Assembly (NCBI GenBank): GCA_021795275.1
Contig: JAJYPO010000028.1
Span: 1-16,554 of the forward strand
DNA length: 16,554 bases
Source of the DNA: Nitrospirota bacterium
Lineage (GTDB): Bacteria; Nitrospirota_A; Leptospirillia; Leptospirillales; Leptospirillaceae
Direction of reading: 5' to 3'
The notes beneath the pieces are model-generated. The model saw only the letters and a list, made by a program, of their open reading frames with translations, was not told the origin of the DNA and did no database searches. The translations under genes were made by a program, and so were the position numbers. Of this stretch, positions 1 through 6,895 are shown piece by piece; positions within the stretch are counted from its first letter, which is position 1, and each line of letters begins with the position of its first letter.

Positions 1-521
1 CATAGGGACGCCTGCACGAAGATTGAGGAGAGAAGGGCTAAAAGACGATTGGCCCGGACGGGGGTTTCCTGCCCCGCCTTCCGGTGCAGGGACTCTATCT
101 TGTGTCCGGTGATCCCCTGGAGCGGAAAGGTTTTCCATGGCTCCAGGTGCTGTCGGTAGAGGGAACGGTATTCCTTCGCGGACTTCTTCTCGTTGCCGTG
201 CCGGTCCATGTAGACTTCGAAAAACTCCCCGAGGGTAATCCCCTCCTTCTTCTCGGCCTTCGGGTTCTTGCCCTGGGCAAGGTCGGCTCTCATTTTCCTG
301 GCCTTCTCCCGGACCTGGGCCACGTTCAGATCCGGCCATATCCCGAGCTTGAACATCTCGGACGTTCGACCGACCCGGACATTCAGGAAAAAAGTCTTCG
401 ATCCGGTCGGGTAGACCTTCACGACAAGCCCCGTCACCTCATCATCCCGGACGATATAGGGCTTGTCCTCCGGGAGCAAGGATTCAAGCCCTTTTTGCGT
501 GAAATGCCGAATTTCCGCCAT
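1..521 (-). CDS. Tyrosine site-specific integrase, P4 type, N-terminal part (runs off the left edge)
   Basis: Integrases of this type insert and excise genomic islands or prophages, commonly at tRNA 3' ends. Translating the minus strand from the ATG at 519-521 gives 173 residues with no stop up to the window edge. Residues 1-90 match the arm-DNA-binding (DUF4102-type) domain: an opening of the form TQKGLESLLPEDKPY, then VTGLVVKVYPTGSKTFFL, then LGIWPDLNVAQVREKAR and a KNPK turn. Residues 95-173 match the SAM-like core-binding domain (GITLGEFFEVYM, YRSLYRQHLEPW, TPVRANRLLALLSSIF). The catalytic R-H-R-Y domain would lie left of position 1, so activity cannot be judged. A GGGAGG Shine-Dalgarno lies 7 bases before the start. 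The upstream side faces a tRNA-3'-like sequence at 765-788, as expected for int next to an attachment site. The family call is firm; intactness is unknown. Confidence 0.9.
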   Translation of the reverse strand, partial: MAEIRHFTQKGLESLLPEDKPYIVRDDEVTGLVVKVYPTGSKTFFLNVRVGRTSEMFKLGIWPDLNVAQVREKARKMRADLAQGKNPKAEKKEGITLGEFFEVYMDRHGNEKKSAKEYRSLYRQHLEPWKTFPLQGITGHKIESLHRKAGQETPVRANRLLALLSSIFVQASL

Positions 522-601
522 TTTTCATCCTCCCTGTTCTACACCCGAACCCGGAACCGGAGACAAACTTTCAGGACCGTCGTCATTTTCCAATGGAATT
601 C

Positions 602-688
602 TGTTCAACGCATGTTCAACATTGTACGTCAATTTTCATCAAACGACAAGGAAACGGATCAAAGAGGGAATCTCAGAAATGCGTTGAA
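602..688. repeat. GTTGAA repeats around the integrase promoter: candidate arm-type or operator sites
   Basis: Read on the minus strand, GTTGAACA occurs twice (613-620 and 602-609) with a period of 11 bases, about one helical turn, directly after the -10 element. The 10-base word ATGCGTTGAA occurs once on the minus strand (604-613) and once on the plus strand (679-688), making a perfect inverted pair that brackets the promoter. This geometry would fit integrase arm-binding sites or an autoregulatory operator. Which protein binds, if any, cannot be told from the sequence. Confidence 0.45.
621..649 (-). promoter_or_regulatory. Probable sigma70-type promoter of the integrase gene
   Basis: On the minus strand, TTGTCG (644-649, 4 of 6 to consensus) and TACAAT (621-626, 5 of 6) are separated by exactly 17 bases. 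Transcription would start near 614, about 93 bases before the integrase ATG at 521. The surrounding DNA is visibly more A+T-rich than the flanking genes. GTTGAACA repeats cover the expected transcription start, which suggests a repressor or integrase-binding role. This is prediction from consensus only. Confidence 0.55.
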
Positions 689-764
689 AATGCTAGATTT
701 ATAGGGGTTGGTCAATCGGGATCAAACAGGGTAAAACTAGGGGACACAGTCTGGATCTGTCTAT

Positions 765-788
765 CTAGGTTCGACCCCTAGTCCCCCA
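765..788 (+). other. tRNA 3'-end-like sequence; candidate attachment-site (attR-like) core
   Basis: CTAGG (765-769), loop TTCGACC (770-776) and CCTAG (777-781) form a perfect five-pair T-arm with the conserved TTCGA. TCCCCCA (782-788) follows in the position of an acceptor 3' strand. No matching D-arm, anticodon arm or 5' acceptor strand lies upstream, so this is not a complete tRNA gene. Integrases like the one at 1-521 commonly recombine within tRNA 3' ends, leaving such a fragment at the far end of the element. The orientation (3' end pointing right, integrase on the left) implies that the element lies to the left and chromosome begins at about 789. A wider inverted repeat, ACTAGGGG (736-743) with CCCCTAGT (775-782), encloses the T-arm. 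The tRNA identity cannot be assigned. Confidence 0.5.
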
Positions 789-886
789 TCTTTTCAATTC
801 CTGATGCCATTTTCTGATCAGTCCGTCCAATCCTCCATGCGAGCCTTCCAGATAGGGTCTGTCGCGAGTTGTGTCAGAGGCTGGCC

Positions 887-2332
887 CTATCCTTCCTCCA
901 GAGACGCCATGTCAGACCGGAATTGCGAAATGCAGTCCCTGAGGGCCCGAAAGCAGCCTTCGTCGATCGCCTGCCCGACCTCCCGATCCATGATGTCGAG
1001 GGCCTGCGCAATCGGCATGGGTCCCCGATAGGGGCGGGGAGCCGTCAGGGCATCGAAGATGTCGGCGGTCGTGATGACCCGGGTCTCCGAAAGAATACCT
1101 TCCTCGGTGAGACGATGGGGGTAGCCAGTTCCATCAAGCCTCTCATGATGGTTTCCGGCAATTTTCGAGAGGTGGTGGAAAATTCCGATCCGTCGAAGGA
1201 TCTCTTCCGTATAGAGTGAATGTTTCCGAATCTCCTTCCATTCTTCCGGGTCAAGCTTTCCGGGTTTGTCCAGAATGGCATTGCTGATTCCTAGCTTTCC
1301 CAGATCATGCAGAAGCGCCCCCCTCCTGATCCAGTTTGTTGAGTCCCGGGAGAGCCCCATGGAGACTCCCAGGGCCTCGCCATAACGGGCTACCCGTCGG
1401 CTGTGGTCGTGTGTATAGGGGCTTTTGGCATCGATAATCCGGGCAAAGACCTCAGCAATTCTGTCAAGGAGCTGGTCCTCCGGCGAAAGGAGTCTTTCGG
1501 AGGGTTCCATTGCCTGAACCCGTTCCTGGAGACCTTCGTCTTGCAGTCCATTCCAGAAGTCCGGATCCCTGGAAAACGCCAGGAAGGACTCCACCAGTTC
1601 AGGGTCAAACCAGGATCCCTTTCTCGATCTGGCTTCCCGGATGGCCCGTTCTGGACCTCCCAGATGGTTGAAGACGTCGATGACCTGCGCAAGGAGAGCG
1701 ATCCGGGATCCAAAGGGAATTTTTTGTCCGGAAAGCCCCTGGGGACGTCCCTTCCCGTTCCAGTGTTCGTCAAGAGAAAAAATCCCTCTGGAGACGGCTT
1801 CGCCAAATCCCAGTTGCCGGGCGATTTCCGCTCCCCGTTCGCATCGTGTCTGAACGAGTTCGGTGGCGAGGGTCTCTCCGAATCGTGACAGGAAAAGGAT
1901 CCGTTTGAGTTTTATGGGAAGGGGTTCTCCGCTCCCCGCATGACGGAAGACGAAGCGAGCCAGGGGGAGAAGATGTTGGGAATCGACGGTCTTGAAATCA
2001 GCTTTGATGCTCCGGTCATCGCTTCCATAGAGCTCCCAGAGGCGGGCGGCATTGCTGCTGCAGCCGGCGTCCTTGAGAAGAAGCGTGTAGTAGAGGTCTG
2101 AACGCTCCGCGATACCAAGGGTGAAAGGGTGGGCGATGCGCATCCCGATCAGGCAGGAGCGGAGACAGTGGCCGGGCGGCTGTCCCTCTGTCATGTCAAG
2201 GGCATAGCTCACGGCTCCGATGACTTCGGAGAGGCGCACCCTTAAGGGGCGGTCCTGTTCTGCCGCCTGAGGAAAAAAGAAAAGATTGTCAGTATCAGGG
2301 GAGAGGGGACTTGGAAACGGCTCCTCTGTCAA
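887..2332 (-). CDS. Tandem HD-GYP domain protein, probable cyclic-di-GMP phosphodiesterase
   Basis: HD-GYP proteins hydrolyse the second messenger c-di-GMP using a metal centre. The 481-residue product has two related modules. The C-terminal one (about 285-465) is complete, with HDLGK at 342-346 and the signature HHERLDGTGYP at 395-405, followed by DIFDALTAPRPYR. The N-terminal one (about 30-235) keeps the fold pattern but is degraded: LKDAG at 86-90 replaces the HD pair, and DEHWNGKGRP at 188-197 replaces the GYP signature. It may therefore sense or dimerise rather than catalyse. No membrane segment or receiver domain is seen, so it is probably cytoplasmic. The start is TTG with AGGAGG nine bases upstream; no ATG fits better. 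It lies downstream of the PBP gene but has its own likely promoter at 2411-2439. Family assignment is firm; substrate is inferred. Confidence 0.9.
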   Translation of the reverse strand: MTEEPFPSPLSPDTDNLFFFPQAAEQDRPLRVRLSEVIGAVSYALDMTEGQPPGHCLRSCLIGMRIAHPFTLGIAERSDLYYTLLLKDAGCSSNAARLWELYGSDDRSIKADFKTVDSQHLLPLARFVFRHAGSGEPLPIKLKRILFLSRFGETLATELVQTRCERGAEIARQLGFGEAVSRGIFSLDEHWNGKGRPQGLSGQKIPFGSRIALLAQVIDVFNHLGGPERAIREARSRKGSWFDPELVESFLAFSRDPDFWNGLQDEGLQERVQAMEPSERLLSPEDQLLDRIAEVFARIIDAKSPYTHDHSRRVARYGEALGVSMGLSRDSTNWIRRGALLHDLGKLGISNAILDKPGKLDPEEWKEIRKHSLYTEEILRRIGIFHHLSKIAGNHHERLDGTGYPHRLTEEGILSETRVITTADIFDALTAPRPYRGPMPIAQALDIMDREVGQAIDEGCFRALRDCISQFRSDMASLEEG

Positions 2333-2410
2333 AGGATGGATCCTCCTGGTGAGGTCGTCTGGTATGCCGCCCGGGGCAGAGGTGTGGGGAGAGAATAAGG
2401 CCTCTTCCGA

Positions 2411-2439
2411 ATTCTAGGGCTTTTTATTCACCCGGACAA
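2411..2439 (-). promoter_or_regulatory. Probable promoter of the HD-GYP gene
   Basis: On the minus strand, TTGTCC (2434-2439) and TAGAAT (2411-2416, 5 of 6) are spaced 17 bases apart. Transcription would begin near 2404, giving a leader of about 70 bases before the TTG start. The 151-base gap between the PBP stop and this gene otherwise shows no hairpin with a T-tract, so read-through from the PBP gene is also possible. Confidence 0.45.
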
Positions 2440-2483
2440 GCGGGCGCTCTTTTGAGTCGTCCCGGATAAAAGCTCAAGGCTAT

Positions 2484-4799
2484 TCAAAAGAACTGCCGGA
2501 AGAAGTGGAGAATCGGATTTTCCTGGGGACTCGGCATGGTTCGCGTGCAGCTTTCCGAGGGTTCCGTTCCAGCCAGGAAGGGAAGCACGAGGGAGGGTCC
2601 GCAGGCCGGGTCTCCGCGAAGGCCGGTTTTTTCATCGACGCTCGTCAGGATGATTTCCGAAGGAGCCGAAGGCGGGGCCGGAGGAAATCCGCCCTGAAAG
2701 GACAACAGGGCGGAGACGATCGGGAGTGCCAGTTGGGCTCCAAACCGGTAGGTCGGGGTATTGTCATCGAAGCCGACCCAGGCCAGGACAACTTCACGGG
2801 AGGAGATGGCGACAAACCAGGCGTCCCGCCCACGGTTCGAGGTCCCGGTCTTTCCGGCCCACCCGCCGCGTCCAGGGGCGGTATTCATGAAGGCCGCGGC
2901 CGTCCCTTCCTCGAGAACCCGGTGGAGTCCGGTCCAGAGAAGAAAGAGCGGGCCGGAGGGGAAAATTCTTTCGGGAACCAGAAAGGCGCTTCTGGTGGCC
3001 GGATCGATCAGGGCCGGGGAGACATCATAGCCTCCGTTGGCGATCCGGCTGTAGGCAGTGGCGACCTGCAGGGGAGTCTGGGCCACCACTCCCAGCGGAT
3101 AGGACATGGGAAGGCGGGTGGGGCCCGGGGTATCGAATCCCAGTTTTCTCGCGGTTTCGACGAGAGAGGCTTTGTCGAGGGATTCCGACAGGTGCAGGAC
3201 AGGAAGGTTCATCGAACGCTCGAGGGCCTTGTAGAGAAGGACCGATTGGGAGGCGTCATACTCGTCGTTTTTCGGGATCCACCGCTTGCGTCCAAGAAAA
3301 AGACGGAGAGGAGTATTGGGCAGGGAGCTTGCCAGGGTGGCGACCGGAGGAGAGGATCCATGGGGGGAGAGGGCGGTCAGATAGGGAACAATCTTGAAAA
3401 GGGAGGCTGGTTGACGGCGGGAGCGGGTCGCCCTGTTGAGTGGCGAAGAGGCAAAGTCCCGTCCTCCCACCATGGCCCGAATCGCCCCGGTCCGGGGATC
3501 CATGACGACTATGGCCGCTTCAAGAGCCTGAGGGTGAGACCTCCTGATCCGCGGGGGAAGAGATTTTTCGAGACGTTTCAGAAATGACGGGACAATCCGG
3601 TCGGCCTGCTCCTGAAGGAGGGGATCCATTGTTGTGTGAAGGGAGAAGGGACCTGCCTGGGAGGGAATGCGCCGTTCCTCCCTGGCAAGCTCATCCAGAA
3701 AATAGGGTCCGACAGGATGAAAAAGTCCCCGTGGCTCGATCAAGCCTAGGGAGAGCCGTGTCAGCTTGCTCCAGTCCTTTTGATTCAGGATCTGATGTCG
3801 GTATAATAAGCCCAGAATTTTGTCACGGAGCCGCTTTGTTCTCCCGGGATGGAGAAAGGGGGAATAATAGGTGGGGGCCCGGTTGAGTGCGGCCAGGGTG
3901 GCCGCTTCCTTCCATCCCAGGTCGCTTGCATGGCGTCCAAAATAGCGCAGGGAGGCCGCCTCCACTCCGACAATTCTCTCCGTACCGTATCCTCCGAGGT
4001 CGATGTGGTTCAGATAAAGTTCAAAGATCTCCTGCGGGGTGAGGATTGACGCCATCCGAAGGGCAAGGACCACCTCTTCCAGTTTTCTTCCGAGGGATTT
4101 TTTCCGGCTGAGGAAGAGGTTCTTTACCACCTGCTGGGTGATGGTGCTTCCTCCCTCCTTGAACCTCCGGGCCTCGATATCTTTGAAAAAGGCCCGACCG
4201 ATTCCCAGGAGGTCGATGGCGGGCGAAGAGAAGAATCGCCGGTCTTCGGAGAGCAGGAATGTTGTCTTGATCGCCTGGGAGATCTGGCCGAAACTCACCG
4301 GGCGGTATTCGATCATCGCCCCGTCCTCGATCGAACCGAGGAAGAGTGGGGGGAGGGTGATCTTCTGGACCGAACGGGGAACCCTGTCCTTGCCGATCTG
4401 GAGAATCTCTCCGATCCGTTCGTCAGGACCCCAGGCAATGTCGGCCCCATTGCCGTTGTCCAGGGGAAGATGGATTGTCCGGGTGTCCTTCAGAAGCAGG
4501 GGAGGAGAGGGGATCATGCCTCCCTCCCGCGCCAGAGACAGGTAGTGCCAGACCCTGAAAAGGGGAATGGGTTGTCCCACGCGGAGGATCAGGGGGTGGG
4601 CGTAGACGGGAATTGACTGGGCCCCCTTGACCTGGGCAAGCCTCACATGAATCTTCTTGTCGATCCAGGCAATGGTTGCCTCTGTCGCACCGAAGATCAG
4701 AAGGAGAAAGAGGGCGGAAAGCCAAAGAAACCGGCTTCCAGGCTTTCTTTTTCGGCGTTTTTTGCCATTGGAGACGGGAAGGTTCGAATCCTGATTCAT
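2484..4799 (-). CDS. Class A penicillin-binding protein, PBP1b-like (bifunctional peptidoglycan synthase)
   Basis: The enzyme polymerises lipid II into glycan strands (GT51 domain) and cross-links peptides (transpeptidase domain) on the outer face of the inner membrane. The 771-residue product starts with a basic cytoplasmic tail (KKRRKRKPGSR) and one membrane segment at about 24-46. Residues 55-160 resemble the UB2H region of PBP1b (VYAHPLILRVGQPI). GT51 follows, with SEDRRFF at 184-190 (catalytic Glu185), GGSTITQQ at 216-223, RKLEE at 238-242 and ELYLNHIDLG. The transpeptidase has all three motifs: SLFK (466-469), SMN (529-531) and KTG (650-652). Oddly, the histidine that usually follows the first GT motif is absent (FFSSPAIDL). 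The start ATG lies 50 bases from the divergent lipoprotein gene. mrcB/ponA-type naming would be a guess. Confidence 0.95.
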   Translation of the reverse strand: MNQDSNLPVSNGKKRRKRKPGSRFLWLSALFLLLIFGATEATIAWIDKKIHVRLAQVKGAQSIPVYAHPLILRVGQPIPLFRVWHYLSLAREGGMIPSPPLLLKDTRTIHLPLDNGNGADIAWGPDERIGEILQIGKDRVPRSVQKITLPPLFLGSIEDGAMIEYRPVSFGQISQAIKTTFLLSEDRRFFSSPAIDLLGIGRAFFKDIEARRFKEGGSTITQQVVKNLFLSRKKSLGRKLEEVVLALRMASILTPQEIFELYLNHIDLGGYGTERIVGVEAASLRYFGRHASDLGWKEAATLAALNRAPTYYSPFLHPGRTKRLRDKILGLLYRHQILNQKDWSKLTRLSLGLIEPRGLFHPVGPYFLDELAREERRIPSQAGPFSLHTTMDPLLQEQADRIVPSFLKRLEKSLPPRIRRSHPQALEAAIVVMDPRTGAIRAMVGGRDFASSPLNRATRSRRQPASLFKIVPYLTALSPHGSSPPVATLASSLPNTPLRLFLGRKRWIPKNDEYDASQSVLLYKALERSMNLPVLHLSESLDKASLVETARKLGFDTPGPTRLPMSYPLGVVAQTPLQVATAYSRIANGGYDVSPALIDPATRSAFLVPERIFPSGPLFLLWTGLHRVLEEGTAAAFMNTAPGRGGWAGKTGTSNRGRDAWFVAISSREVVLAWVGFDDNTPTYRFGAQLALPIVSALLSFQGGFPPAPPSAPSEIILTSVDEKTGLRGDPACGPSLVLPFLAGTEPSESCTRTMPSPQENPILHFFRQFF

Positions 4800-4849
4800 G
4801 ACCGATGGGTCATCACGGAAAAATGGACACCGAGGGGGAGGGGAAGATC

Positions 4850-5206
4850 ATGACTCGACCAAGATTTTGTCTTGGAACATTGACCGGGAGTCTGCTCCTG
4901 TATTCTTTTCTTGTCATTCTTCCCCTTTCTGCCTGCACCCGCCAGGAGGGTCGCCCGATTCCCGAGGCCACCGTCCAGACCCTCAAAATCGGAACAACCA
5001 CAGAACAGGACGTGCTCAAAAGACTGGGACCCCCCGAAAGCAAAAAACGATTGCTGGGAGAGGAACTCTGGACTTATCGCCATGTGCTCCATCAGGGATT
5101 TGCAAGTGTTGACACAAGGATACGCATACTCAGGCTCAGATTTGACGATCAGGGCATTCTCCAGAACATCGAACAAAAGAACCGGAAATACCAGTCCCTT
5201 TTCTAG
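4850..5206 (+). CDS. Small BamE/SmpA-like outer-membrane lipoprotein
   Basis: BamE/SmpA-fold lipoproteins support the outer-membrane beta-barrel assembly machine or related envelope tasks. The 118-residue product has a signal peptide ending in a lipobox, LSAC, with the lipidated cysteine at residue 29. The mature part carries the family pattern: IGTTTEQDVLKRLGPPESKK, then GEELWTYRHV, then a strand with RLRFDDQGIL. I chose the ATG at 4850 because GGAGGGGAAGATC precedes it directly and the signal peptide then begins normally; an in-frame ATG at 4805 would add 15 uncharged-to-acidic residues before the signal. It is divergent from the PBP gene and ends tail-to-tail with the next gene, the two stop codons sharing CTAG at 5203-5206. 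Fold assignment is good; a true BamE role is uncertain, since many genomes have several such proteins. Confidence 0.8.
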   Translation: MTRPRFCLGTLTGSLLLYSFLVILPLSACTRQEGRPIPEATVQTLKIGTTTEQDVLKRLGPPESKKRLLGEELWTYRHVLHQGFASVDTRIRILRLRFDDQGILQNIEQKNRKYQSLF

Positions 5207-5778
5207 TGTCCACCCGATTCTCCTTTCGCAAGCCCTGAAATCCCCCGCCGGGGAGGGGGAGGGATGGGGCCCTGCCACTCGACCCTGACATGTGTCCCGT
5301 TTCCGCAAAGAACGACCGGAAAATCCTTGACCGGAGGTCCATATCCGTTCAGGTGGATCCTGGGATAGATGCCCCTTGGCGTTTGCCGGGCCCTTAAGGT
5401 AAAGCATCCGGTGCTGGTCTCAAAGGAGAAGCCTACGGCTTGCTCTTTTCCCGAAGGGGCGATGAGAAATCGGAGTGTGTCCCGGGACAGGCGTTCGAGA
5501 ACCATCTCCCTTTCCGGGTCGTGATTTTGGGTGACATGGATCCAGCCTCCGGGATCCCGGACCGTTCCCGTATAGGCGACTCCCGGTCTGACCCTGACTG
5601 CGTGAATGGAAAAGACTCCAGGAATATGGGTCAGATAAAGGCCTTCTCCATCATTTTCGAGGGTTGTCCACAGGGGATCGGCGGAGGCGACCCTTCCCCA
5701 TGCCCCGAGCATCAGGAGGGAGGAAAGAAGTCCGGCCAGGATGGCAGGCCGGAAAACACGGTCAAAGGGCCAGGACAT
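5203..5778 (-). CDS. Exported protein of unknown function, last gene of the PspA cluster
   Basis: I do not recognise the family. The 191-residue product opens with a classical signal peptide (MSWPFDRVFRPAILAG, hydrophobic core to about residue 28, cleavage likely after ASA near 33), so it should be periplasmic or surface-located. The mature part looks beta-rich, has two cysteines (in STGCFTL and VVLCGNGTH) that could form a disulfide, and ends in a proline-rich, low-complexity tail (GPIPPPPRRG). The start at 5776-5778 has GGAG about nine bases upstream. A longer frame to 5925 exists, but its extra 49 residues are basic and lie wholly over the glycosyltransferase gene. The chosen start overlaps the 3' end of that gene by 17 bases, suggesting translational coupling. 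Its 3' end meets the lipoprotein gene tail-to-tail. Confidence 0.7.
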   Translation of the reverse strand: MSWPFDRVFRPAILAGLLSSLLMLGAWGRVASADPLWTTLENDGEGLYLTHIPGVFSIHAVRVRPGVAYTGTVRDPGGWIHVTQNHDPEREMVLERLSRDTLRFLIAPSGKEQAVGFSFETSTGCFTLRARQTPRGIYPRIHLNGYGPPVKDFPVVLCGNGTHVRVEWQGPIPPPPRRGISGLAKGESGGH

Positions 5779-6895
5779 TCGGCGTCTCCGGAGGATAGGA
5801 AACCTTTTGAAGAGGTGTGGATCTGACGTTTTCCATGAGCTCGAGGAGGAGTGCCGCCGCCCTTTCCGCGCCCGAACAGGATTTCGGCCGACCGTTTTTC
5901 CCTCCTTTGAAGGGGATGGCGTCATTCAGAAGGCGGTCAAGACCCTTTTCGATCTCGGATTCCTTCCGCGAAGAGACTGAAATTGCCCATCCCGCCCTTT
6001 CTGCCTCCCGGACCCGTTTGAACTGGTCGTCAAGATCCCGCTCGAAGGGAATAAGCAGGGAGGGAAGTCCCGCATTCCCGAGCTCGGTCACCGTATTGTA
6101 TCCTCCGCTGGCGACGGCAAGGTCAAAGGCCGGGAGCCAGGGAGCCAGGGGCCAGGCCGGAAACCATTCCCGGGCAGTAATGGAGTCCGGCATTTTTCGT
6201 GCCAGGGGACCGGTGGCGACAAAGACCCCGACATGACGGTCCCGCAAGCCCCGGACAACCACCCTCAGGACCTCATCCGTTTCCGGATCGCCGCCTCCCC
6301 CGAAGGTGACGATGGCTGCCTTGTCTTCTTTCATTCCAAGGCGTTTTCTGAGATTTTCCCGCGGTTCGGTTGGCCCGTCCTCTGAAATGGGGCCGGTAAA
6401 GCGGACCCGCGGATCCTTTTCAAGCCAGGAGGGAAGATCGATCGCGTCAGGGTCATGGGCCACCAGAATCATCTGGTAAGGGGCGAGGCGCGGACGGGCC
6501 TCGCCCTCGCGAAAGGAGCCGGGACGGGAATCCCTGTAAACGAAGGCCTTCCGGATCGGCCACTTCATGATCGGTGCCAGTTCTCCCTCCGGCCCTTCCG
6601 GAAAGGTATCTGTCACCAGCAGGTGGGGATCGAAGGAGGAGACAGTCTGCCAGAGAAGGGGATGTGAAGTCTGGTAGTAGGATTTGGGCGAAATTCCGGA
6701 GAGTCTTGCCCGTGAGGTTCCCGGGATGCGGATGGTGAAGGGGGCGTCCTCATGAGGGTAAGGACCTGCCTCGCATCGGGAGAGAAAAAGAATCTCATGG
6801 GAGGAGTTCTCTTTCCTGATCGCCCGGCTGATTGCCAGGAGCCTCGTGACATGGCCGAGACCCAAGCCGTTGGTGGCATAAAACAGGATCCTCAT
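5762..6895 (-). CDS. GT-B fold glycosyltransferase, MurG/GT28-like
   Basis: Such enzymes transfer a sugar from a nucleotide donor to a lipid, glycan or small-molecule acceptor. The 377-residue product opens with the GT-B N-terminal signature MRILFYATNGLGLGHVTR (glycine loop and GHxxR, residues 1-18). The C-terminal nucleotide-sugar domain begins with VTFGGGGD near 196-203. It contains SGGYNTVTELGNAGLPSLL at 263-281, followed by IPFERDLDDQ, the typical donor-binding helix of MurG-like enzymes. No membrane segment is seen. It is about MurG-sized, but the N-terminal domain is not that of MurG, so acceptor and product are unknown. Its ATG shares one base with the preceding stop (TGATG at 6893-6897), and the next gene starts inside its 3' end. 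It is probably co-translated within the PspA cluster. Confidence 0.85.
   Translation of the reverse strand: MRILFYATNGLGLGHVTRLLAISRAIRKENSSHEILFLSRCEAGPYPHEDAPFTIRIPGTSRARLSGISPKSYYQTSHPLLWQTVSSFDPHLLVTDTFPEGPEGELAPIMKWPIRKAFVYRDSRPGSFREGEARPRLAPYQMILVAHDPDAIDLPSWLEKDPRVRFTGPISEDGPTEPRENLRKRLGMKEDKAAIVTFGGGGDPETDEVLRVVVRGLRDRHVGVFVATGPLARKMPDSITAREWFPAWPLAPWLPAFDLAVASGGYNTVTELGNAGLPSLLIPFERDLDDQFKRVREAERAGWAISVSSRKESEIEKGLDRLLNDAIPFKGGKNGRPKSCSGAERAAALLLELMENVRSTPLQKVSYPPETPNVLAL

Larger units (their letters stand above)
522..886. other. Gene-free junction between integrase and HD-GYP gene
   Basis: I see no convincing coding sequence in these 365 bases. They hold the integrase leader and promoter, the GTTGAA repeats and the tRNA-3'-like sequence described separately. 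From 790 to 886 there is only the 3' flank of the HD-GYP gene. A 7-bp inverted repeat, GATAGGG (851-857) with CCCTATC (885-891), overlaps the HD-GYP stop codon but has a long loop and no T-tract, so I do not call it a terminator. Confidence 0.6.

Noticed and set aside
84..704. A 206-residue plus-strand reading frame over the integrase region
   Set aside because: The minus strand encodes a clear integrase N-terminus with a good ribosome site; the plus-strand product has no recognisable features and would run into the att region.
700..789. A complete tRNA gene ending at 788
   Set aside because: Only the T-arm and acceptor 3' strand fit. No D-arm, no anticodon loop with U33 and no 5' acceptor strand pairing with TCCCCCA could be placed.
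851..891. Hairpin GATAGGG/CCCTATC as terminator of the HD-GYP gene
   Set aside because: The loop is 27 bases, the stem is 7 bp and overlaps the stop codon, and no T-tract follows.
2505..3587. A 360-residue plus-strand reading frame opposite the PBP gene
   Set aside because: Its translation is low-complexity (Gly/Arg/Glu-rich) with no domain, and the opposite strand has every motif of a class A PBP. It is an antisense by-product of G+C-rich coding DNA.
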